Part shown: positions 1-7,931 of the stretch, one piece after another
How positions within the stretch are numbered: the stretch's first letter is position 1
Layout of the letters: the number at the start of each line of letters is the position of its first letter
Source: Strigomonas culicis
Taxonomy: Eukaryota; Euglenozoa; Kinetoplastea; Trypanosomatida; Trypanosomatidae
Direction of reading: 5' to 3'
DNA: 16,913 nt
NCBI GenBank assembly: GCA_000482145.1
Contig: AUXH01000424.1
Location: forward strand, 1-16,913
The notes under the pieces: generated by a model
What the model was told of the DNA's origin: nothing
Seen by the model: the letters and a program-made list of their open reading frames with translations, nothing else
Database searches by the model: none
Translations under genes and position numbers: made by a program

Positions 1-275
1 AGCAGGGAAAGGAGACGAGCACGAACTCCGTCGCATCCATCTTCGCCTGGACGCGCGGCCTCGCGCACCGCGGCAAGCTCGACGGCAACAGCGACCTCGT
101 CCAGTTCTCGCAGAAGCTGGAGCAGGTGGTCATCCAGACGATCGAGGCCGGCCACATGACGAAGGACCTCGCCCTGTGCGTGCACGGCGCCGCCAACCTG
201 AAGCGGGAGCACTACGAGACCACGGAGAAGTTCCTGGACAGCGTCGACGCGGCGCTGAAGAAGGCGCTCGCGTAA
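1..275 (+). CDS. IDH: NADP-dependent isocitrate dehydrogenase, C-terminal part (5' end outside window)
   Basis: The reading frame begins at base 3 and gives 90 residues before a TAA at 273-275. The translation contains the eukaryotic NADP-IDH C-terminal signature ([18 protein letters not shown], then AHRGKLD) and a terminal block with [11 protein letters not shown], both characteristic of dimeric NADP-IDH. The enzyme oxidatively decarboxylates isocitrate to 2-oxoglutarate and makes NADPH. The C-terminus reads KKALA, which is not a peroxisome-type PTS1 tripeptide, so a glycosomal location through PTS1 is not supported. The orthologue usually annotated next to KKT4 in trypanosomatids is a mitochondrial-precursor IDH (recollection, not checked). 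The N-terminal targeting region cannot be seen here. Third positions are strongly G/C, like the other genes in the window. Family assignment is secure; compartment is inferred. Confidence 0.93.
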   Translation, partial: QGKETSTNSVASIFAWTRGLAHRGKLDGNSDLVQFSQKLEQVVIQTIEAGHMTKDLALCVHGAANLKREHYETTEKFLDSVDAALKKALA

Positions 276-1369
276 GCGCGTGCAGAGGAACGAAAAAAAG
301 AAAAAAAAGAAGATAATTGCCTCTTCCCCTCTTTTTTTTTCAAAGTAGGAATACAAATACTCCCACCTGGATGACGATGTGGGTTATCTATTCCGAGGCT
401 CACCGCAGCAGAGAAGAGAGGGGCGTGGCGGGTGCACGTTTTGCTATCCCTGCTTATACTCATAAGGATAACGTCACCGTTAGCGTCACCGGAAGCATCC
501 GCACGTCTTGCCTTAATGCGGTCATGCCACCGAAAAAAAAAAAACAAGACACAAAGAATGAGTTTACACATGAACAGATACAGGGAACGAGAGAGAGTGT
601 GTGTATGTGTGAAAGTGAAGACAAACAAAGAAGAAAACAAACTATTCTAATAACAATGATATCCATTATAATTTCTGAAACAAAAAAAACAATCATCTTC
701 CTTTTTGTTTTGATTTTTTTTTGTTATTTAGTAGTGTTGTTCTTTTTTTTTTTCGTTCATTTCTCTCTCTCGTGTCTTGTGGTTCGCTCACATACTCTTC
801 TTTTACGACAATGCATTTTTCTTTTTTTGTTGCCTCTTTTTCTTCTCTTTTCTTTCTTTTTTCTTTTCAATCCATAGCGGTGACTTGTGGAACACTTTGA
901 CACCAGAAGCGTATAATATAAATGAAAATAAAGATATTCATATATCATTTTTCTTGTTGTAAAAAATAAAAAAATGAAAGAATTCGACTTATGATGATAG
1001 TTTCAAAAGAAAAAGAAAGAAAAAACTCAAGTATAACTATACACCACATATTCATATGGACAGAAATAGCAGTAACAAAAAAAAATGAATTGCATTATCG
1101 CGTATACATTCTCTCTTTTTTTTCTTTCGTTTCTTTTAGTTACCTTTGATTTGTTGTTACTATCGAAAAGGGAAAAAAAACACGAGTATATGTGCATACT
1201 GGATTATGATCATCTTATTGTACAGTGCCTCGAGCGCGCTAGCAGGCTTAAAGGATAAACTTCATGATCACATCAAACCACTTTCTTTTCTCTTCCTTCT
1301 CACTTTATTACACACCCACACAAAGCCGTACTACTACTATTTTTTTTCCTTTTTTTTTCTCTTGCTTTT
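276..1369 (+). other. IDH 3' UTR and intergenic spacer, no gene seen
   Basis: This is roughly 1.1 kb of A+T-rich, homopolymer-rich sequence between the IDH stop and the KKT4 splice acceptor. The short reading frames in it are low-complexity Phe/Lys/Leu strings without the G/C third-position bias of the real genes, so I see no protein gene. One segment, about 362-535, has more balanced base composition and a direct repeat of CGTCACCG (471-487 area). The rest is poly-T/poly-A and pyrimidine runs. No tRNA, snoRNA box pair or retroposon signature was recognised. Confidence 0.7.
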
Positions 1370-1371
1370 AG
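1340..1371 (+). promoter_or_regulatory. Predicted spliced-leader acceptor for KKT4
   Basis: A nearly pure pyrimidine tract runs from 1340 to 1369 and ends in the first downstream AG at 1370-1371 (TTTTAG). This is the standard trypanosomatid trans-splice acceptor layout. It would leave a 67-nt genome-encoded 5' UTR before the ATG at 1439. The assignment is by position and pattern only; mapped spliced-leader reads would decide it. Confidence 0.7.
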
Positions 1372-1438
1372 ATACAAGGCACACCACACCATCCTACACC
1401 TCCTTGGCTACCAAACAAGGAAGCGACCTTAGTGACAC

Positions 1439-3202
1439 ATGGATGCAAACGCGCTGCAGCTGCTGCAGGAGCTGAGCGCGAACCCGCACATGGTCACGCA
1501 GATGCAAGACATGCTGTCCCTGCTCCACCACGGCCGCGCTGGCAAGACGGAGGTCGCGGATAGCTACCGCCCCCACCACCCGCCCCTTGTGTCGCCGGAG
1601 ACCCTCCTGAACTCTAGTGAGGCCTCGTCGTCGTCGCCGGGCATCACCCTCACCACGCGCGAGCGGCCGCCGACCGCGGCCGCCCCCCGCGGCGGCGGCA
1701 GTAGCAGCGGCGTCGGCCACGCGTCCCCGGCGCCGCGGAGCGCGGCGAGCCGCGGGCGGCCGGAGCTCGAGCGGTCGCTGGAAGAGCGCACGCGCCAGCT
1801 GCGCGCGGCGGAGCAGCAGGCACAGCGCACGGACCGCGAGCTGGCGCAGCTGCGGCAGCGGTTGGACGAGCTGCAGACCGTGGTCGAGGACCAGAAGGAG
1901 GAGCTCCGCGCGACGCGCGAGCGCCACGTGCTGAAGCTGGCGGAGGTGAAGCACACGTACGAGACGACGCTGCGGCAGCGCGACGAGGTCCACGAGGAGG
2001 CGCTGCGGCAGGTCGCCAAGGCAAAGCAGCTCCGCGCGGCCGCGCAGGCGTTTGAGGCACGCGTCGGGCTGCAGGACCGCGGACAGGCCGCGCTCAACAC
2101 GCGCCTGCCGCCGTCGAAGCCCCTCAAGCGCGAGCGCGAGATGGAAGCGGAGGAGGAGGCGGACGTTATTACCATCTACCCCACGACGCTCAGCGCCAGC
2201 AGCGCCGCGGCGTCGCGGTCGAAGCCGGAGCTGCCGGCGAGCGCGAGCGCGCCGCGCAAGACGTCGGAGGTGCTGTCGACGAGCCCGGCGCAGCGGCCCC
2301 AGGCGTCCACACTGCTGCTGGCGGGCAAGGCCACCGCGTCTGGCTCCGCCCGCAAGCGCCGCGCCCCGCGCACGCCCAGCATGACCTACGCGGACCGCGT
2401 TCACAGCCGCAGCCCCGCGGTGCGGCCGCAGGCCTCCGCGACGCCGCCGCCGCCGCCGCCACCGCTGCCGTCCACCACGGCGCGCCCGCGCGCCGAGGCC
2501 GCGGCGGACGGGGCGCGGCCGTCCACCATGTTCGTCTCGCAGTACGCGGGCGGCCGGCAGCCGCAGCCGCAGCAGCAGCAGCCTGGCGGTGTCCACGCGC
2601 GCGTGGCGAGCCGCCTGCCGCCGCCGGGCGTGCCGAACGTCTGCAGCGGCGCCTCCTCCCCGGCGCCGGGCACCACGCGGTCGCCGTCGCCGGCGAACCC
2701 GTCGCGCGGCGCGGCGATGCCGCGGCGCTTCATCCTCACGGGCCTCGCCAGCGACGAGCCGCGGCAGCTGCGCGAGGCGGTGGCCGTGCTTGGGCAGCAG
2801 GGCGCGATGGTGGAGGGCGGCTTCGACGAGCCGCCGCCGCCAGAGACGACACACGTCGTCGTGCGCGGCGCGCCGCGCAGCGTCAAGGCGCTCTGCGGCG
2901 TCGTCGCCGGGAAGTGGCTGGTGTCGCCCGAGTACATCCTGAACAGCCGGGCCGCCGGCTTCTGGCTGGACGAGTACGAGGAGGGCGGCCTCCGCATCTT
3001 CCCGCCGCCGCTGAAGTGCCAGCGCTTTCTGCTGCAGAACGACAACCCGGCGCTGTGGGAAAAGCTCGCGCAGGTGATTGAGTATGGCGGCGGGGAGGTC
3101 GTGCGGGATGGCAGCACCGCCGCGCGCGGCGACCGCAGCGGCGTCGTCGTTATCCACACCGGAGACGACCTCCTGCGGTACGCTACGCAGCAGAAAACAT
3201 AA
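1439..3202 (+). CDS. KKT4: KKT4-like kinetoplastid kinetochore protein with C-terminal BRCT region
   Basis: 587 aa. Residues 1-35 form a likely amphipathic helix rich in Leu/Gln/Met. Residues about 109-209 form a long Glu/Arg/Gln-rich coiled coil (LERSLEERTRQLRAAEQQAQ and onward). Residues 210-428 are disordered, rich in Pro/Ala/Ser/Arg, with a basic KPLKRERE patch, several S/T-P sites and a seven-Pro run at 336-342. A BRCT region starts near residue 429 (RRFILTGLA) with the conserved Trp in GKWLVSPEYILNS at residue 493; a second BRCT-like segment follows to the end. This order matches T. brucei KKT4, an unconventional kinetochore protein that binds microtubules through its coiled-coil region and couples kinetochores to microtubule tips. 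Adjacency to IDH and SEC23 also fits the T. brucei KKT4 locus (Tb927.8.3680, from memory). The ATG at 1439 is the first one after the predicted splice acceptor. Family match is by architecture and synteny, not alignment. Confidence 0.85.
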   Translation: MDANALQLLQELSANPHMVTQMQDMLSLLHHGRAGKTEVADSYRPHHPPLVSPETLLNSSEASSSSPGITLTTRERPPTAAAPRGGGSSSGVGHASPAPRSAASRGRPELERSLEERTRQLRAAEQQAQRTDRELAQLRQRLDELQTVVEDQKEELRATRERHVLKLAEVKHTYETTLRQRDEVHEEALRQVAKAKQLRAAAQAFEARVGLQDRGQAALNTRLPPSKPLKREREMEAEEEADVITIYPTTLSASSAAASRSKPELPASASAPRKTSEVLSTSPAQRPQASTLLLAGKATASGSARKRRAPRTPSMTYADRVHSRSPAVRPQASATPPPPPPPLPSTTARPRAEAAADGARPSTMFVSQYAGGRQPQPQQQQPGGVHARVASRLPPPGVPNVCSGASSPAPGTTRSPSPANPSRGAAMPRRFILTGLASDEPRQLREAVAVLGQQGAMVEGGFDEPPPPETTHVVVRGAPRSVKALCGVVAGKWLVSPEYILNSRAAGFWLDEYEEGGLRIFPPPLKCQRFLLQNDNPALWEKLAQVIEYGGGEVVRDGSTAARGDRSGVVVIHTGDDLLRYATQQKT

Positions 3203-4098
3203 AAAAATAATATATATACAGAGAAACGATATGAAGGAAAAAAACTGCACCAGAAAAACAACAACGGTCATAATTAAAAAAAAAACGCAAGGTATAGAAG
3301 AACAATCTTCTTTTTTTCCCCCTCCTCGTCTTTTTTTTTGTTTCTTCTGTCTGCCTTTTTACCGTTTTTTCTTTTTTTTTTCTCTTGCGAGTTTACCTAC
3401 AAGACATTAGATTCTTTTTTTTTTCGTTTCCCTTCTGTCGTTTTTCGAAACCGTTTTCCTTTTTTTTTATAGATTATTATAAAGGTATACGTGCACACAG
3501 AATGCATATGTATGCATACATTATAAACTAGATCGCACTATATATATGTGTATATGTATATGGTTGCTTTTTTTTTCCTCCAAAAAAATATTGTTTTATT
3601 ATTCTCTTCCTATCGCTTTCTTAGAAAACAAACCAACGTAATCATAATAATAATGAAGGAAGAATACACTGACACTGTCAGTGGAAAACAAAAAAGAAAA
3701 GGATTCGTGAACGCATATAGAACTATATACATACATTTTTAATAACTTACCGGCATGCAAAAAACACGGGCCCAGAAGCCAAAAAAAAGAGGTTATTCGA
3801 TTCGTTCTACGGGAACTCTAAGTGTGTACGCACCCCAGTACTGCTCGTGTATGTGTTTGTGTGTAACAATGTTTGTTTTCCCCCCTCTCTCTTTTTTTGT
3901 ACTTTACAGCACTTTATGTAGATTTCGATAGCTATATCTATCTATATATTTAGATATATACATACACATACACATAAAGCTTAATTTTTTCCCCTCCTCT
4001 TTTCGAGGAGCTATCTGGACGGATTTGTGATACTCTTGCCGAAAAAAAAAGAAAAGAGAAGCATAATAAATACGTAATACTAACACTTAGAAGACACC
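3203..4098 (+). other. KKT4 3' UTR, intergenic spacer and SEC23 5' leader, no gene seen
   Basis: This is about 0.9 kb of A+T-rich sequence with many T8-T10 and A8-A9 runs, TATA/TGTA-type alternations near 3538-3562 and 3930-3975, and pyrimidine tracts. Short frames lack coding composition. A B-box-like string (TTCGATTC near 3798) is not flanked by a T-arm stem. Nothing else was recognised besides the SEC23 splice acceptor candidates. Confidence 0.7.
3872..3909 (+). promoter_or_regulatory. Predicted spliced-leader acceptor for SEC23
   Basis: The pyrimidine tract 3872-3907 (TTTTCCCCCCTCTCTCTTTTTTT core) is followed by CAG with AG at 3908-3909, predicting a 189-nt 5' UTR before the ATG at 4099. 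A second tract at 3984-4004 with AG at 4006-4007 is an alternative acceptor giving a 91-nt leader. The sequence alone does not choose between them. Confidence 0.55.
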
Positions 4099-4382
4099 AT
4101 GAGTGTCTACAGTTACGGAGCGGGTGCCGGCCAAAATAATGCGTACAGCTATAACTACGCGTATAACACACCGGCCGCGCAGCAACAACCACAGCAGCAA
4201 CCGCAGCAATACAACCCTTCTTACGCTAGTGGCGGCGCCACCGCCGGCGGCGCCGCGACAGGCGGCTACGGCAGCGCCTACAGCTATGGCGGCACGGCCG
4301 CGGGGGCGACCCAGACCACGCAGTACAGCGGCGCCGGCGGCTACTATGGGGGCCAGAGCGCGTATCAGAGCTCCTACGGCAC

Positions 4383-4420
<38 letters not shown>

Positions 4421-7221
4421 CGGAGGCCGTGTCGTCCGCTGCACCCGCGCCGGCGCACCACACCGCGACCGCGGTCACCCCCGCCTACGCGGGCGGCCAC
4501 GCGGCGCCGCTCGCGGCCACACACGCCGATCCGGTGAGCGCCGACCCCTCTCCGCCACACCAAGCACCGGCGCAGCAGTACCAGGAACCCGCACCGCAGC
4601 ACCAGCCGCCACAGGAGGTGCCGGCCGCCGCGTGTGCAACGGACGCGAACGGCCTGCGCTGGACATGGTCTGTGTTTCCCAACACGATGAAGCGCAAGGT
4701 GAGGCAGGAGACGGCGGCGTCGATCCACCTGCCGGAGATGGTCGTGCCGCTCGCGTGTATGTACACGCCGCTGCAGACGCTCGACGTCGCGCACATGGTC
4801 GTCGGGGACCCCGCGCTGATGCCGGGGCACGCCTGCAGCTCGTGCGGCGCGCTCTTGTGCCTGCACAGCCCGCGGGACGACGGCAAGCACTGGGTGTGCC
4901 TGTCTTGCCAGCGCCGCAACCCGCTGCCCGCCAGCCTCCACGCGCAGCACCCAGCACTGCTCCACGAGACCGTGGAGTACATCATGCCGCCGCGGCCGGC
5001 CGCGCGCGCGGAGGGCTACACCGCCGGCAACAGCGCCGTGAACCGCGTCACGGACCTAGACTTCCCGGTGTTTATCTTCGTTGTCGACACGTGCCTGCAG
5101 GCGGAGGAGCTGGACGCGCTGCGGACGAACCTGCTGCGGTGCCTGGACTGGCTCCCCCCGCGCTCGCTGGTCGGGCTCGTCACCTTCGCGGCCCGCGTAC
5201 AGGTGTGGGACCTCGGCGCGAGCGGCATGCGGCGCAGCCACATCCTGCGCGGCGAGCGCGGCTACACCGCGGAGGAGAAGGAGCGCATGCTACAGGTCTC
5301 TCTTGCGCGGCCGGTGCACGGCCGCTTCCTCGTCGCGCTCGAGAGCTGCCGCGCGACGCTGACGGCCATTCTCACCGATCTGCAGCGCGACAGCATGACG
5401 CACCCGTCGACGAAGCGGCCGCTGCGCGCGACCGGCACGGCGGTGGACTGCGCGGTCTATCTGATGGAGTCGCTCGCTGCGCACCTGCAGGCGAGCCCGG
5501 CCGGCCAGGCCGCGCCGTCGCCGGCCGCCGGCGTCTCCGGCAAGGTGATGCTCTTCACGAGCGGGCCGGCGACGCGCGGCCCTGGCGCCGTCGTCGCGAC
5601 GGACAAGGCGACCATGATGCGCTTCCACCGCGACATCATCGGTGATGAGGCACCCTTCTACGCGAGCGCCACGCAGTTCTACAGCGGCATCGAGACGCGG
5701 CTCGCGGCGGTGCAGGGCTGCCTGGACGTCTTTGCGGAGAGCTTCGACCAGACCGGGGTGATGGAGCTGCGCGACTGCACGAACCACCTCGGCGGCGTCA
5801 TCATCAACGGCGACACCGTCGCCGACACGAACTTCGGCTGCTCCTTCGAGCGCTACTTTCAGCGCTGCGACCTCCGCAGCGGCCACGCGGACAGCGCCGC
5901 GCTCGGCAGCAGCAGCGCGACGAGCGACGACGACTACCACGCGCGGTGCGGCTTCGGGGTGCGGCTGGAGGTGTTCACCTCGGCCGACACGCTCGTCAGC
6001 GGCGTGCTCGGGCCCTGCGTCGCGGACGCGGCGGACCGGAAGGGGCACCGCGCGGCCTCGCCCATCGAGATCGGCGCCGGCGGCGCGACGCGCTGGCGCA
6101 CCTCCACGGTCGACCAGGGCACCACCTACACCCTGCTGTTCGACACCGCGACGCTGGACGCGGCGGCGGCGGCGGCGGCGCCGGCGCACGCGCGCCGCCG
6201 CTTCGTGCAGATTGCGACCCGCTACCGCACGTCGCAGGGCGGGCAGCGCCTGCGCGTGACGAGCGTACAGCTGCCAGTCGCGCCGACGGAGGCGCCGCCG
6301 CGCTACTACGCGGCGTGCCAGGCATTCGACCAGACGTGCGCCTCCGCCGTCATCGCGCGGATGGCGGTCAGCATTCTCGAGCGCCTGCCCCGCAAGTGGG
6401 ACGACACGAAGCGCTGGGTCGACGTCTTGCTCGTTGACTTTGTGCGCCGCTTCTCCAGCTTCACCCCCGGGCAGCACGACTCCCTGCGGCTGGAGCCGTG
6501 CTTCGCGCTCTTCCCCTCCTTCATGTTCAACCTGCGTCGCTCGGAGTACTTCATGGTGCTCAACATCTCGCCCGACGAGACGACGTACAAGCGGCACTGG
6601 CTGATGCGCGAGGCGGTGGACAACTGTATCCTCATGATCCAGCCGACGCTGGACAGCTACGACCTGGAGGCGCCCTACGCCGCCGCGGTGCCGCTCGACA
6701 GCAACAGCCTGCGCCACGACAACATCGTCTTGATGGATGCCTTCTTCAACGTGCACGTCATGTGGGGAAGCACCATCTTCGCGTGGATCCAGGAGAAGTA
6801 CCAGGACAACCCCGACTTCGCCTACTTCGCGACGCTCCTCGAGGCGGCCGAGCACGACGCACAGGCCATCCTGCAGCGCCGCTTCCCGTACCCGCGCTTC
6901 TCGCGCACCGACGCGGATGGCAGTGAGGCTCGCCACGTGAAGACGCGCGTCAACCCCGCCACCACGTATCAGTCCGTCGGGCAGCAGGCCGGGCCGTACG
7001 GGCAGTTCCAGCGCGCGCCGGGCAGCGAGGAGGTCGACCGCTCCAACATGGTCTACACCGACTCCGCCTCCATCACGGAGTTCATGAAGGTGCTCAAGAT
7101 GGCGGTGGTGTCGCCCGAGGCCACGCGCACCGGCGGGGAGAGCGCCACGCAGGTGATCGGCACCGCCGCGGACGCGCTGGCGACAGGGGTGAAGAGCAAG
7201 CTGAATCGTCTGGGGCTGTAA
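4099..7221 (+). CDS. SEC23: COPII coat GTPase-activating subunit SEC23 with long Q/Y/G-rich N-terminal extension
   Basis: 1040 aa, against about 765 for yeast or human Sec23. Residues 1-184 are low complexity: Tyr/Gly/Gln/Ser-rich, then 12 consecutive Gln (96-107), then Ala/Pro/His/Gln. The conserved core starts at GLRWTWSVFP (185). It has a Cys4 zinc finger (C246, C249, C267, C270), a trunk domain starting at DFPVFIFVVDTC (321) with the Sec23-type LVGLVTFAARVQVWDLG, a beta-sandwich and helical region, and a gelsolin-like domain from about residue 800 (CFALFPSFMFNLRRSEYFMV). The trunk and C-terminal motifs are those of Sec23, not Sec24. The Sar1 arginine finger (yeast R722, in SQAR) is kept as R945 in GSEARHVKTRVNP. 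The protein stimulates Sar1 GTPase and forms the inner COPII coat with Sec24 at ER exit sites. A roughly 35-residue tail follows the usual C-terminal end. Trypanosomes have two Sec23 paralogues; this position suits the one near KKT4. Confidence 0.95.
4384..4419 (+). repeat. Uninterrupted (CAG)12 tract coding polyglutamine in SEC23
   Basis: Twelve perfect CAG codons lie in frame and encode Gln96-107 of SEC23. Other Gln residues nearby are a mixture of CAG and CAA codons, so this stretch looks like a triplet-repeat expansion rather than selected codon choice. Perfect repeats of this kind commonly vary in length between strains. Confidence 0.95.
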
Positions 7222-7931
7222 CCCGCGCGGGCGGCGTCCAATCCCTTTTTTATTATTGTCATTTTTTTTTTTTTGCGGACGAGAGCTGACTTCGTACCCT
7301 TTCCTTTTGCTGTTGTCCCTGTTTTTTTTTTTTCGCGTTTGTTTTAGTTTCCGTTTTTGTTATTTTGTTTTGGTTCTCTGTAGTAGCATGTTGAGCCTCC
7401 TTTTGATTTGATTAGATGGTGTTTTCTTTCTTTTTTTCTGAAAGAGAAAATAAAAAAGAATTCTTGATTTATGGGCTGTTATATCGGACCATGTTGGTGG
7501 TGCCAATTAACTAACGTAACAACACTATACTCTCAGCGGAATCTCTGCTTCAACGATGTGTTTTCAGCGCTTAACAGTAAAGGCGCCAAAGAACAGAACA
7601 CCATCAGCATAACGATAGGAGTTTTTTTTTTCTTCCCTTTCTCTTCTTTCATGTTTCCTTTTCTTCTCTCTTCTCCCTTCCTTTTCTGCAACACTCTTTT
7701 TAGCGAACGTCCAGAAAAAGTTAACAGCGGAAGAAAAAAAAAGGCACTGTAAACGGTTAGCAGCAAAAAACACACTTAATCTTTCCGTTTCGATACTTTT
7801 TTGTTTGTTCCTCTGAACTCTCTATCCTTGTACATATTATCTATCTTTCTATATATATATATACAAGCATTTTTTTTTGTCGTCTTCCCCTTCATTCCTT
7901 TTTTATTATTCTTAGTGAAGATTGAGCTCCG
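7222..7931 (+). other. SEC23 3' UTR and intergenic spacer, no gene seen
   Basis: This is about 0.7 kb. The first 250 bases are dominated by T runs, including T13 at 7262-7274. The segment 7470-7620 is more balanced in composition and opens a 93-codon frame at 7471, but it has no G/C third-position bias and runs into Phe-rich low complexity, so I do not call it a gene. A (TA)n run lies at about 7850-7863. The region ends with the acceptor tract for the channel gene. Confidence 0.7.
7870..7915 (+). promoter_or_regulatory. Predicted spliced-leader acceptor for the WD40-channel gene
   Basis: A dense pyrimidine tract (7870-7912) ends in TTAG, with AG at 7914-7915, only 16 bases before the ATG at 7932. 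This would give a very short genome-encoded 5' UTR and supports the 7932 start, since no in-frame ATG lies between the acceptor and it. Confidence 0.7.

Noticed and set aside
991..997. ATGATGA resembling a snoRNA C box
   Set aside because: No CTGA D box at a suitable distance and no terminal stem; the surroundings are simple A-rich sequence.
1394..3271. Long minus-strand open frame (625 codons) opposite KKT4
   Set aside because: Arg/Ala/Leu-rich translation typical of the antisense of G/C-third-position genes; it has no recognisable domain, while the + strand has clear coiled-coil and BRCT features.
4099..4650. Possible Sec24 identity suggested by the Gln/Pro-rich N-terminus
   Set aside because: Trunk (FVVDTC, LVGLVTFA), gelsolin-region and arginine-finger motifs are those of Sec23.
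5290..6936. Long minus-strand open frame (548 codons) opposite SEC23
   Set aside because: Antisense shadow of a well-conserved SEC23; repetitive Arg/Val/Ala composition and no domain.
7471..7752. 93-codon frame in the SEC23-channel spacer
   Set aside because: No G/C third-position bias, low-complexity Phe/Ser second half, and no domain. A possible upstream AG at about 7382 is not enough.
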